From NCBI RefSeq assembly GCF_000305775.1, contig NC_018866.1:620001-684000 (forward strand): 64,000 bases of DNA, read 5' to 3'. This DNA comes from Dehalobacter sp. DCA (GTDB taxonomy: Bacteria; Bacillota; Desulfitobacteriia; Desulfitobacteriales; Syntrophobotulaceae). The notes beneath the pieces were generated by a model that searched no databases, was not told where the DNA came from, and saw nothing but the letters and a program-made list of their open reading frames with translations. The position numbers and the translations under genes are program-made. Shown here piece after piece: positions 1 to 8,117 of the stretch (positions are counted from its first letter, which is position 1; every line of letters begins with the position of its first letter).

Positions 1-2
1 TT

Positions 3-524
3 GACTGGTCCGGACTGAATAGCGAAGAATTCAAACAAGTAAAATACTACCGTCATTTACTTGATCAGTATCTGTTCTTTACGCCGGGAGAATATCAGTT
101 CCCACTTCAGGAACCTTCGCATTATACAGATACCTATGGTGCCGATAGGGAGGGAGGACAGCGAAAGCATGAAGGCACAGACATATTTAATAAAAAAGGT
201 ACACCCATCTTTAGTGTCTGCGATGGCAATGTTGAAAAAGCAGGATGGAACCGGTTGGGCGGGGAACGGGTCGGCATTCGCGGGGAAGACGGTAATTATT
301 ATTACTATGCTCATCTTGATACGATAAATAATGAACTGACTGTCGGTAATCCTGTCCAAAAGGGGGAACTGATCGGTACGATGGGGAACACAGGTGATGC
401 ATTGACAACACCGGATCATCTGCATTTTGGCATAGAACTTCCTAATGGGGAATGGGTCAATCCCTATGTTTGGCTTAAGGTGTGGGAATATCACACCTAT
501 TCGATAAGCGCACATCCAACATAG
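3..524 (+). CDS. M23 family metallopeptidase, 5'-truncated by window edge
   Basis: This is the C-terminal 173 residues of a peptidoglycan-type zinc endopeptidase; the reading frame is open to the first base of the window, so the start lies outside. The LytM/M23 zinc motifs are visible: H-x3-D at visible residues 56-60 (HEGTD) and HLH at 139-141 (HLHFGIE), with a YAHL motif near residue 104. Family knowledge says such enzymes cut glycyl or cross-bridge peptides in the cell wall, usually outside the membrane; any signal peptide would be in the missing part. It converges on the DUF2284 gene, and the two 3' ends overlap by 28 bp. The M23 assignment is firm; the exact substrate is unknown. Confidence 0.88.
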   Translation, partial: DWSGLNSEEFKQVKYYRHLLDQYLFFTPGEYQFPLQEPSHYTDTYGADREGGQRKHEGTDIFNKKGTPIFSVCDGNVEKAGWNRLGGERVGIRGEDGNYYYYAHLDTINNELTVGNPVQKGELIGTMGNTGDALTTPDHLHFGIELPNGEWVNPYVWLKVWEYHTYSISAHPT

Positions 525-1042
525 GTGATGGTATTGGGTCCGTAATAATAAGGAATATTATTTGCTGCACACACATCACTGACCACAAGCCCGTAAGCTT
601 CCATGGACGAATTCATCTTATCGGGGAATCTGCAAGGCTTATCTGGATAGGTACATTCTTTACAGCGGGTACATGCGCCGGCGACCAGAAAAAGGCTGTC
701 AGGGAAATTTTTATGAATATATTCAGAAAATTTATTGCAGTGTTCGTTGTGCAATTCCTGTGTTTCTGCCATGGCCTCAATGTCGAAGGAATCTTCCAAC
801 TGGCCGGTCGTTTGCAGAATCAGACCGTTTTTATATTTCTTGATATCACTCGCGCATTCTTCCAAAGGACCGCAAGCCGGCGGACAAGACCAATTCTTGT
901 CATACACCTTGCATTTATTTTTGGCGCAGTCTGAGCGAACCTCTTCTCTGACGACGATCGTATCTGCATCGAGGTTGCCAACATGACTGAAGCCGAATTC
1001 CAGGGCTTTTTCCTTAAGTTCATTATAGTCAATAGTATTCAT
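497..1042 (-). CDS. DUF2284 cysteine-rich putative metal-binding protein
   Basis: A 181-residue soluble protein rich in cysteine. The pattern of clusters (C-x4-C early, a CPPACGPLEEC stretch around residues 53-63, then C-x2-C and C-x4-6-C further on, ending with VGCALIE) fits the DUF2284 family, whose members are thought to bind metal or an iron-sulfur centre. No signal peptide or membrane segment is visible, so it should be cytoplasmic. The biochemical role is not known. It is transcribed alone toward the peptidase gene and overlaps its 3' end by 28 bp. An AGGAGA sequence lies about 12 nt before the ATG, a slightly long spacing. Confidence 0.75.
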   Translation of the reverse strand: MNTIDYNELKEKALEFGFSHVGNLDADTIVVREEVRSDCAKNKCKVYDKNWSCPPACGPLEECASDIKKYKNGLILQTTGQLEDSFDIEAMAETQELHNEHCNKFSEYIHKNFPDSLFLVAGACTRCKECTYPDKPCRFPDKMNSSMEAYGLVVSDVCAANNIPYYYGPNTITYVGCALIE

Positions 1043-2566
1043 CGATATTACGGATCTCCTTGCTTTAAATATATCATAAAGAATTACAAAAGAATTACAA
1101 GCAATTTATAATGTACCATAAATCCAAGTAAAAGTAAGTAATGGAATTATTGCCATTATGCTTTTATAAGTTAAACTTAAAAAGATACAAAAGGTTAGGG
1201 AACTTAAAGCAGTACACTGTTAATCTAATTGGTATGAAATACTATTTACATTTTATTATAAAAGAATTGTATGGTTTTAATTATCTATAAAAATGAATTG
1301 AGTTGAATAGCTTTTTGATCATTGCGTCCGATAATAAATATTATGTAAACTAAAGTGTAATACAAAGATGGGATTATGCGTTGCGGTTTGTAATCAGCAA
1401 TAAATCTGTTGTCATCGCGCTGTTCAAGTGTTTTTGATTTATTGTTTGTCATAAATTATCTTATTTGCGCTTGTTTGGATTCTTGTTTCACTAAGCTTCT
1501 GTTTATTTTGTGGCTTTCTTATTTATATAACCTACATTATTGTCGCTCGCATATCTTTTTCATGGCGCTTGTATTTTTTTATTTCTATCTCCGCTTTATC
1601 TGCCTGGCCTATTTTACTTTATCGGTCATTTTTTTAATCTTTTATCGTAATTTTATCGTATTAATTGCTGTTCTGTTTTTTTATTGTATTTGCCTAAAAA
1701 TGCTTCTGAATAGCAGTCCCATATTTGCCCTGTAAGGCGTTAAAATATATTGGGTAAGGTATTTGTACCTTGGGATTTTTGTACTCTTATTTGAGTTAAT
1801 CAATTTCCAGGCAATTTTAGTTCTCTTACGAATTATAACCAGATTTTGTTTAATTGCATCGCTTAAACTTTAGTATATAGTTTGACAACGAATTTTCGTT
1901 ATATTTAACCTGAAGTAATTTTATCCTCATAAATTGTTAGAATTATTTAGATGCAGTCAATTATATAAATATAAATATAAATGGAAAATGAGTTATAGGA
2001 TTTTCAATCGGACACTCAGTTGATAAGATTATTTCATCGTTTATAGGTCAATAAGATAAAATATTTACTAACTAAAAGTGACACATACATTTTATTAAAA
2101 GATCTCAATGTTTTAAGTTTCCCCTCTTTATTCAAGTGATTTATTTCACATGGCCTTATCTTTTACTAATACCTCCTTTTCAACTAAATTCTGATATGTC
2201 TCTTTATTTTATTTTCTCTGATATCTTTATTTTCGAATCTATATAAAAACTGGATTATCAAAATAAAATAATTTAAAGCCCCTGCCCTATCAAGACTCTA
2301 TGATCAATCTTTACAAAGTGTTTGATTTTTTAAGAAGAATCAGGTGTATTCTTATTTTAGACCCGACAGGCCGTCAGTATTTAAAGCTCACATACGCCGT
2401 TTTAATAATTTCACATGAATTGTACTTGCAAAAAGTTACATCACAGGTAATATCCTCGCCATTTTTCAAAATCATATGTTTATTAGTGTTCACTCAGGTG
2501 CCTCCTATATTTGGAGAATATAGTTAATATGAAGTTCACCTTTAGGATAAATATCTTCTGTGATCT
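1043..2566. other. 1.5-kb AT-rich intergenic stretch without recognisable genes
   Basis: No convincing coding sequence is seen on either strand. The segment around 1400-1740 is strongly T-rich on the plus strand, which opens a long frame there by composition: the predicted product is almost entirely Phe, Leu, Tyr, Ile and Cys, with no ribosome binding site. A short hairpin with arms AAGGTA and TACCTT lies near 1757-1772. The stretch may be the remains of a decayed gene or a large regulatory gap; nothing in it can be identified. Confidence 0.5.
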
Positions 2567-3208
2567 TTATTCCTTCGCAAATACCTTTTTAATGGCTAGA
2601 TACTGATAGCCATTAGCAGTAAATCGAATGGTATATGCTTTAGTGTAAAAAACAGTTTTATACTGATCATCATAATAATCAACCGTTAGCTTCAAAGTAT
2701 CATTATTCAGTTGTTCTTTCTTAATAAGTTCCGGGAATCGCCCTCCGCCGAATCCTCCAAGGCCACCGATGACAATCTCTTCCGTTTGCGCCTGATAACC
2801 ATCAACTTGAGTAGAGTCAAAATTAATGCCATCAAAATATCGGTTCAAAATTTCTTTGATATCAGCCACTGGCACTCTGTAATTGTTATCAGCTTTGTTT
2901 TCCCATTTATTTTGGTAATCCTGTCCATATTCTTGGCTAGAGGTTATATAGCAGAAAAAGGTAAATAATGTTTCGGAAGAAATATCTTTGCCGTTGTCAA
3001 ATAATAAGCTATCACCCAGGCAGAGATCTACGCCAGCACAGAACTTATCTATCAGTTTATCATCTGGTAATTTTAAAGCCTGTTCTAATGGTTCCGCAAG
3101 CACTGAAGGCTTGGAATTATCTACACTGGTGATGTTTTTGCTGCTGCAGCCTAACAGTAAACCTGCTATTATCAATGTTATTAAAAATATATGAAATGCA
3201 TTTTTCAT
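2567..3208 (-). CDS. Hypothetical lipoprotein
   Basis: A 213-residue protein with a lipoprotein signal peptide: basic N-terminus, a hydrophobic run, then the lipobox LLGC at residues 18-21, so it should be lipid-anchored on the outer face of the cytoplasmic membrane. The ATG follows AAGGAGAAAG at good spacing. The mature part is mixed alpha/beta with a glycine-rich patch (GGLGGFGGG) around residues 148-156 and a C-terminal region rich in Tyr and Phe. No known family is recognised. It stands alone, pointing away from the toxin-antitoxin pair. Confidence 0.72.
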   Translation of the reverse strand: MKNAFHIFLITLIIAGLLLGCSSKNITSVDNSKPSVLAEPLEQALKLPDDKLIDKFCAGVDLCLGDSLLFDNGKDISSETLFTFFCYITSSQEYGQDYQNKWENKADNNYRVPVADIKEILNRYFDGINFDSTQVDGYQAQTEEIVIGGLGGFGGGRFPELIKKEQLNNDTLKLTVDYYDDQYKTVFYTKAYTIRFTANGYQYLAIKKVFAKE

Positions 3209-3304
3209 TTTCTCTTTCTCCTTGTTCTATGTATACGAAGCACCTGTGCTATTCATTCACCGCACCATGGACGGCGCGGTCTTTGCACAATCGTAGAACG
3301 TCCC

Positions 3305-3360
3305 GCGTATTCCCGAAGTCTGGTTACTACTGCCTATTCTCCTGGATTTTGGGAATGCGC
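3305..3360. other. Structured GC-rich patch with long-range inverted repeat
   Basis: Between the lipoprotein and the toxin-antitoxin promoter, about 3235-3360 is much more GC-rich than its surroundings. A 10-bp inverted repeat (GCGTATTCCC at 3305-3314, GGGAATGCGC at 3351-3360, one mismatch) closes a loop of 36 nt. There is no T-run like that of an intrinsic terminator. It may be a fragment of a mobile element or a structured RNA; it could not be identified. Confidence 0.35.
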
Positions 3361-3393
3361 TATTATGTAAGTGTCCCTCCAAAAAATTTATAT

Positions 3394-3434
3394 ATTATGT
3401 ACATAATGGTCATACTATACACAATGTACATCAT
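3394..3434. promoter_or_regulatory. Twin palindromes upstream of toxin-antitoxin pair (likely operator)
   Basis: A perfect 14-bp palindrome ATTATGTACATAAT occupies 3394-3407, and a near copy ACAATGTACATCAT lies at 3421-3434. The two GTAC centres are 27 bp apart. They sit 32-72 bp before the antitoxin start, where the promoter should be. Type II antitoxins commonly repress their own operon by binding such repeats, so this is inferred to be the autoregulatory operator. Confidence 0.6.
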
Positions 3435-3465
3435 ATGATATATTGGAGGTGAAGGAGGAATGACA

Positions 3466-3885
3466 ATGTTATCGGAACTACAATTCACTGAGGCTAGAAA
3501 CCAATTTTCTACTCTTTATGATTCTGTATTTAACTCTTTTAATCCTACTATTATAAATAGAAAACAGACAGAACAAGTTGCCTTGCTCAGAGTAGATCTT
3601 TTAAAGATGGTCTTAGAAGATTATAAATTAAACCCTGAAATTATTCAGGAAGACGATGATTCAATTACTCTTGCCTTGGATTCTATGGAACTGTACTCAA
3701 ATAACTTAACTTTAGATTTAGCTGCCAGCGATTTAATTGAAGACCTCAAATTATATTCTAAAGATTACATGGATCGCTCTCAACTTTTTCTTCAATCACC
3801 GAACCGTAAATATCACTTTCCCTATGTTTTAAAAGTTTTGCTTTGTGACAATGATGATGAAATTCGTAAACTCTTAGGTTTATAA
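3466..3885 (+). CDS. Phd/YefM-like antitoxin of a type II toxin-antitoxin module
   Basis: A 139-residue acidic protein whose first 45 residues follow the Phd/YefM pattern: FTEARNQFSTLYDSV followed by the INRKQTEQVALL strand and a helix, which is the dimerising DNA-binding fold of this family. The rest, rich in Asp and Leu, probably wraps and neutralises the toxin. GGAGG lies 7 nt before the second ATG (3466), which is therefore preferred over the ATG at 3460. The toxin gene starts 2 bp after its stop, so the genes are co-transcribed. Two palindromes just upstream fit autorepression. Family call is moderately sure; the C-terminal part is longer than in classical Phd. Confidence 0.68.
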   Translation: MLSELQFTEARNQFSTLYDSVFNSFNPTIINRKQTEQVALLRVDLLKMVLEDYKLNPEIIQEDDDSITLALDSMELYSNNLTLDLAASDLIEDLKLYSKDYMDRSQLFLQSPNRKYHFPYVLKVLLCDNDDEIRKLLGL

Positions 3886-3887
3886 AT

Positions 3888-4115
3888 ATGGCACCAAAAT
3901 TTGGAGATTTAAAATGTTACTGCGATAAAAATGGTTGGGTGATGATTCGAAATACTGACCATTGGTATTATGAAAAGGTATTGATTGATGGGACCGTTCT
4001 AAGAACGAAGATAAGCCATGCCATTAGTAAAGAAATTCCAAAGAATTTATGGGAAAGAATCAGGCAAAAACAACTTCAAATAAGTGAAACTTCCTTTTGG
4101 CAGGGCCTCAAATAA
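3888..4115 (+). CDS. HicA-like small toxin
   Basis: A 75-residue basic protein with the layout of a HicA-type double-stranded-RNA-binding fold: an N-terminal helix (LKCYCDKNGW), a strand, then NTDHWYYEK, where the His occupies the place of the HicA catalytic His, a second strand pair and a C-terminal helix. HicA enzymes are mRNA interferases that block translation, and that role is inferred here. It begins 2 bp downstream of a Phd-like antitoxin and not next to a HicB, an unusual pairing. Its ribosome binding site is weak, which suggests translational coupling to the antitoxin. A hairpin with a following run of nine T lies at its 3' end. Confidence 0.6.
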   Translation: MAPKFGDLKCYCDKNGWVMIRNTDHWYYEKVLIDGTVLRTKISHAISKEIPKNLWERIRQKQLQISETSFWQGLK

Positions 4116-4141
4116 TGGCCCAAGCCCAATAGGTTTTTTTT
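4103..4141 (+). terminator. Possible terminator of the toxin-antitoxin operon
   Basis: GGGCC at the end of the toxin gene can pair with GGCCC after its stop codon, and about 13 nt further on there is a run of nine T. The spacing between hairpin and T-run is not ideal, so the call is tentative. Confidence 0.4.
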
Positions 4142-4392
4142 TGCCGTTTGTCGATTCCTCTGTGTTGGCTTCCGTGACGTTAAACACGTCGCCATCTGCA
4201 TTTATCTTGTTAACGGGGCTGGGGACATGTGCTTCAGGAGTTACGGTTCTCCCTATGGCCTATATGGTTCTCTGTGTACGCTTCACCTTGCTGTTTCCAG
4301 CTTCGGCGCAACACGCAATATGGGTGGTTGGCTAGACCTTTCCCAGCAAGGACTTTCACCTTGCAAGAAGTACCAAGCTTTGCATGGCGCAC
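4140..4392 (-). mobile_element. 5' fragment of a group II intron (no reverse transcriptase, no domain V)
   Basis: Read on the minus strand, the segment starts at 4392 with GTGCGCC, the usual 5' end of bacterial group II introns (GUGYG), and continues with the domain I signature AAGGTGAAAGTCCTTGC and CTAGCCAACC, then further paired blocks ending in GGGAGAACCGTAACTCC. This is how domain I of many bacterial introns looks. No intron-encoded reverse transcriptase and no domain V hairpin were found downstream, so this is a truncated relic; the lower boundary near 4140 is approximate. The toxin-antitoxin genes lie where the rest of the intron would be. Confidence 0.6.
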
Positions 4393-4509
4393 TAACGTCC
4401 AGGTCTTCCCAATCACTTCCTAACATATTATATATTTTCATTCATTCGACATTTTTCCATAGTTTTCCTTCTCTCTCATATATTTTTTATGCTCCTTTTT
4501 CGGCAAAAC

Positions 4510-4537
4510 ATAAACCGCTAACTTGTTAGCGGTTTAT
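4510..4537. terminator. 13-bp perfect inverted repeat, probable bidirectional terminator
   Basis: ATAAACCGCTAAC at 4510-4522 is followed after two bases by its exact reverse complement. The flanks are AT-rich on both sides, so it may stop transcripts arriving from either direction, including the small minus-strand gene at 4561-4733. Confidence 0.5.
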
Positions 4538-4560
4538 AATCAATTAATATACTTTGCAGG

Positions 4561-4733
4561 TTATTTTAAATTGTAATATTCTTCATCCGTTATGGATTCC
4601 AGCCATTCGGCGTCTCCCTTTTGAGCATTTGTATTTTTACTACGTCCCCTTCCTGAATCACCTGTAAGGGGATTTAAGACTTTCGATTTTCTTTCTCATC
4701 AAATTCCTTGTTATTTTTCTTTGAATAATTCAT
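4561..4733 (-). pseudogene. Small hydrophilic protein gene with an apparent frameshift
   Basis: An ATG at 4733 opens a short frame (MNYSKKNNKEFDEKENRKS) that stops after 19 codons. Directly at that stop, another frame continues with protein-like sequence (VLNPLTGDSGRGRSK..., later DAEWLESITDEEYYNLK) to a TAA at 4561. Adding one A to the AAA run just before the stop would join them into one 57-residue hydrophilic protein. Either a one-base deletion has broken the gene, or there is a sequencing error in the run. No family is recognised. It diverges from the equally small gene at 4792. Confidence 0.45.
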
Positions 4734-4791
4734 TTCTTTTATACAAATATTAAATTGACTTAGTCTCATTCAGTGAAAGGAAGGGATTATT

Positions 4792-4938
4792 ATGGATAAT
4801 AATAAAAATAGAATCAAAGACAGAGAAAAAAGCAATGCTGAATTAAGAAAAATGAAACCAAAAGATAACGCAGATGTAGGAATTATTGACGGCAATAAAA
4901 TTGGTGTACATGATGGCAAACATGAAAAGAGTAAATAA
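4792..4938 (+). CDS. Small highly charged protein, unknown function
   Basis: A 48-codon frame starting MDNNKNRIKDREKSNAELRK and ending DGKHEKSK. AAGGAAGGG lies at suitable distance before the ATG, which supports translation. The product is very hydrophilic, rich in Lys, Asp and Asn, without Cys, membrane segment or signal peptide. No family is recognised. Such tiny charged proteins are common in spore-forming Firmicutes, but nothing shows a spore role here. It lies back to back with another small charged gene (4561-4733). Confidence 0.6.
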   Translation: MDNNKNRIKDREKSNAELRKMKPKDNADVGIIDGNKIGVHDGKHEKSK

Positions 4939-4979
4939 TGCTCTTTCAAGAATCTTTTGGCTTTAGTTAGCTATTTTTA

Positions 4980-5837
4980 TTACCTTAATGCTTTTTGCGT
5001 GTAATAAACAATGCCAATGGTACCTGGACCAACATGCAGGCCAATGACCGGTCCGATAGCTATGATATCTATGTTAACTTTCAACTTATCTTTAATCAGT
5101 TGTGCAAGTTCCTTTGCTTCGTCCAGACAATCGATATGATGAATAATGATCTCTCCTAAACCATATTTGCTTATGTTATCCAGCATGATATTAATCATCG
5201 ATAATACTGCCTTTTTCTTCGTTCTTACTTTTGTCACAACGGTTGTTATGCCGTTTTCCACAGTCAGAATCGGAATAATCCCAAATAAATCACCAATTAA
5301 AGCACTGGCCCCGCCAATTCTGCCGCCTTTTTTCAGGTATTTGAGATTTTCAGGAATAAATAAGAACCTACTTCTTTGAATATTTTCTAACGCTGCTTCT
5401 TTAACTTCCTCTAGCGTTTTATCCGCTTTTGCTTCTCTTGCAGCCATAATGACCGCTAACCCTAACTGCATAGAATTTGACCTAGAATCAATGATCTCTA
5501 TCCTGGCATGTTTATGCTTCTCTAATACCATCTCTTTCACTAATTGACCTGTCGAAAAGGTCCCGCTCATTTCTGAAGATAAGAAAATACAGCAGAGGCT
5601 ATCTCCCTTCTCGATTACCGCAAGCATTTCATTATATAACTCGCCAATAGAAGGCTGTGAAGATGTCGGAATTCCATAAGAAGCCATTTTTTTATAAAAC
5701 AGATCGTTATCGATATCTACTTCTCGTATACTGTCACTCCCAAATGAAAGGCTCAAAGATACCATTCTAATATTTAGTTCTTCTTTGATTTCCTTACTTA
5801 TATAGCTTGTACTGTCAGTTAGAACCTGTACTGCCAT
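4980..5837 (-). CDS. DegV family fatty-acid-binding protein
   Basis: A 285-residue cytoplasmic protein matching the DegV family over its whole length: N-terminal VLTDSTSYI, the PTSSQPS motif near residue 58, LSSEMSGTF near residue 88, the IDSRSNSMQLG block, and FLFIPENLKYLKKGGRIG near residue 160. DegV/FakB proteins bind a fatty acid; in Gram-positive bacteria they present it to the kinase FakA for phosphorylation and use in phospholipids. No fakA is next to it, so it is a single gene. The start is an ATG with AAAGTGAG upstream. Confidence 0.9.
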   Translation of the reverse strand: MAVQVLTDSTSYISKEIKEELNIRMVSLSLSFGSDSIREVDIDNDLFYKKMASYGIPTSSQPSIGELYNEMLAVIEKGDSLCCIFLSSEMSGTFSTGQLVKEMVLEKHKHARIEIIDSRSNSMQLGLAVIMAAREAKADKTLEEVKEAALENIQRSRFLFIPENLKYLKKGGRIGGASALIGDLFGIIPILTVENGITTVVTKVRTKKKAVLSMINIMLDNISKYGLGEIIIHHIDCLDEAKELAQLIKDKLKVNIDIIAIGPVIGLHVGPGTIGIVYYTQKALR

Positions 5838-6010
5838 CTGTTTATCTCACTTTCTTTATTGGCCTATTTTCTATTTCGACAATTATTTTTCTTTTTTATC
5901 ATATAATGTTAAACACCACTTGTCTATTATTGTTCAAAATACACTTCTAAAATACCTATTATTGTGAATACTACATCCATATAATTTTGCTTTTTAAGGG
6001 GGAATTCCGT

Positions 6011-6943
6011 TTGAAACATATTAAAGTATTTGGTACCGAAAAATTAGCTCGTTTACGTAAAGTCATTCTTCATAAGCCCCAACAGTCTCTGAATTTAGTC
6101 AATCCGGCGAATTATCAGGAATGCTTATTTAATTTTGTCCCTGATATTTTTCAATATCAGTTGGAACATGACCGGTATGCTGACCTTCTGCGCTCTCAAG
6201 GAATTGAGGTACTTAACCTTCAGGATTATGTACAGAAGAATAGAACGCTCATGGATTCTCTACCGAATTTACCCTATCTTAATGATACTTGCCTGATTAC
6301 AAGTCAAGGAGCTATCCTCTCCAAGATGTGCCCTGGCAGCCGCGCAGGCGAAGAAACGGTTGTCGGAGAAGCTCTGGAGAATCTCGGCATTCCCATCTTT
6401 CATGCCTTTGAGGGTGAGGATCAATTTGAAGGGTGTCTGGCAATTTCGCCTGAAATTCTTTTTTTAGCGGATACCGAGCGGCATGCTCAAAAAACACTCG
6501 AAGAATTTTTTAATAAAGCACTCCATCTTTTTCCGCAGATCATCTATGCGGAGATTCCCCAGGAAAGACGGTATATGCACCCTGATATGATTTTTGGCAG
6601 AATCAGTGAAAGTCTGGCCTTAGCTTATTTGCCGGCTTTTTTGAAAACATATCTGATTACCGAAAAGCAGCGCACGGAAATTAATATACGGGATTATCTT
6701 GCTCGCCGGGAAATGGAACTTATTGATATTTCCGACCAGGAACAGCAGTTATGGGGCTGCAGTTTTGTTTCTGTGGATGCCAATATTCTCATCCATTATG
6801 ATATTGCCTTAAATCTTAGAACTCAAAATGAGCTGAGCCGCAGAGGGGTGGAAATGATCCCCTTCCATCCTGAGGCCTTATTAGCTGGGGGCGGAAGTCT
6901 CCGCTGCCTGACTTTGCGTGTTTGGCGAGACTCTAATCTTTAA
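6011..6943 (+). CDS. Arginine deiminase-like amidinohydrolase
   Basis: A 310-residue protein of the arginine deiminase/amidinotransferase superfamily. The N-terminus (ARLRKVILHKP) is the usual first strand. Later blocks match the catalytic sites: a degenerate NLPYLNDTCLIT where deiminases have FTRD, FEGCLAIS, MHPDMIF containing the catalytic His position, and a C-terminal GGGSLRCLTLR with the nucleophilic Cys. It is shorter than classical ArcA (about 400 residues), so arginine may not be its substrate. The TTG at 6011 follows AAGGGGG with good spacing and is preferred over the upstream in-frame ATG at 5987. It stands alone, with no arcB or arcC nearby, and converges on the ABC transporter operon. 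Confidence 0.75.
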   Translation: MKHIKVFGTEKLARLRKVILHKPQQSLNLVNPANYQECLFNFVPDIFQYQLEHDRYADLLRSQGIEVLNLQDYVQKNRTLMDSLPNLPYLNDTCLITSQGAILSKMCPGSRAGEETVVGEALENLGIPIFHAFEGEDQFEGCLAISPEILFLADTERHAQKTLEEFFNKALHLFPQIIYAEIPQERRYMHPDMIFGRISESLALAYLPAFLKTYLITEKQRTEINIRDYLARREMELIDISDQEQQLWGCSFVSVDANILIHYDIALNLRTQNELSRRGVEMIPFHPEALLAGGGSLRCLTLRVWRDSNL

Positions 6944-8116
6944 CTAAAGACTTCTCAGAGCGTCAATCGGGTTTAATTTACTGGCTCTTCTCGCAGGCAT
7001 ATAGCCAAAGATAATTCCGACGACAGCTGAAAACCCTACCGCTAAGATAACGGTGGATAATTGCATGGTGTAACCGACACCAATCAGGGTGGAAGCAATA
7101 AAGGCGATGACACTTCCCAAAATCAAGCCGATGAGCCCGCCAAAAATGGAGAGAAAGATCGATTCGATTAAAAATTGCACCTGGATTCTATTCGGGGTGG
7201 CTCCCAGGGCTTTGCGCAAACCGATTTCCGTCGTGCGCTCGGTAATCGATACCAGCATCATATTCATGATCCCAATCCCGCCTACAACCAGGGAAATAGC
7301 GGCAATTCCTCCTAAGAGCAGTGACATCATCCCCATCATAGACTGAAAAGAAGCAATAATATCTCCCATGTTAAACACAGAGTAAGCCTGATCGTTATAG
7401 TTAAAAGCAGCGTTTAAAACCCCTTTAATGTCCAATACCGTATCATCGGCTAAGCTTGTATCCACTAAAAAGACATCAAGAGCAGTGATGTTTTTTACAC
7501 CCAGACTGCGAAGTGCAGTCGTATACGGGATCACGATTGTGTCATTTGTGGAGGTGGCGCTAAAACCGCTTGATGGAGCCATTGTACCAATGATCTGATA
7601 AGTTGTTCCATTGATGATCAGGTTTTTTCCAAGGGGGTCGACACCATAAAAGAGTGCGGTTACAAGTTCCTGCCCGATAACGGCAACCTGGTTTTTACTC
7701 TGAATATCCAGGATATTGATGGCTCTGCCTGATTGGAGCAGACTTTTATTCGATTGAAAGTACACCTCATTTTTTCCCTGAACATTGATATCTTCTTTGA
7801 CTTGGTCCTGGTAAACAATATTGGTTTTGGTTAACACAGTCGGTGATACGCCTTTGATATTTTTAAGGTGAGCAATATTTTTCATATCTTCCTCGTTTAG
7901 TCCTTGTTTCAGCGGAGTACCCATTGCATTGACCGTAATTTTATTAGCGCCGAGGGAGGTCACTTGTTGACTGATGCTGTTGGTCGCACCCTGAACAATG
8001 GTTATAAGGGCAATGATTGAGGCCACGCCAATGATAATTCCCAGCATGGTTAAGAACGAGCGAAGTTTATTGGTGACGATGTTTTTCCAGGACATCCTGA
8101 TACTTTCCCACAGCAT
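6944..8116 (-). CDS. MacB-type ABC transporter permease (FtsX domain)
   Basis: A 390-residue inner-membrane protein with one N-terminal membrane segment (LTMLGIIIGVASIIALITI), a large extracytoplasmic MacB periplasmic-like domain (about residues 40-240), and three C-terminal membrane segments of the FtsX fold (from about residue 265), ending with the typical PARRASKLNPIDALRSL. It forms the membrane part of an export system with the ATPase and membrane-fusion protein upstream. Its ATG lies 1 bp past the ATPase stop. Such systems export peptides, antibiotics or lipoproteins; the cargo here cannot be told. Confidence 0.9.
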   Translation of the reverse strand: MLWESIRMSWKNIVTNKLRSFLTMLGIIIGVASIIALITIVQGATNSISQQVTSLGANKITVNAMGTPLKQGLNEEDMKNIAHLKNIKGVSPTVLTKTNIVYQDQVKEDINVQGKNEVYFQSNKSLLQSGRAINILDIQSKNQVAVIGQELVTALFYGVDPLGKNLIINGTTYQIIGTMAPSSGFSATSTNDTIVIPYTTALRSLGVKNITALDVFLVDTSLADDTVLDIKGVLNAAFNYNDQAYSVFNMGDIIASFQSMMGMMSLLLGGIAAISLVVGGIGIMNMMLVSITERTTEIGLRKALGATPNRIQVQFLIESIFLSIFGGLIGLILGSVIAFIASTLIGVGYTMQLSTVILAVGFSAVVGIIFGYMPARRASKLNPIDALRSL

Positions 8117-8117
8117 A

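Noticed and set aside
1409-1735. Open frame of 108 codons on the plus strand
   Set aside because: The product is nearly all Phe, Leu, Tyr, Ile and Cys because the DNA is T-rich; there is no ribosome binding site and no recognisable domain.
2300-2527. Open frame of 75 codons on the plus strand
   Set aside because: No ribosome binding site, no family likeness and AT-rich intergenic composition.
4084-4529. Several plus-strand frames after the toxin gene
   Set aside because: They lie antisense to the group II intron fragment and have no start signals.
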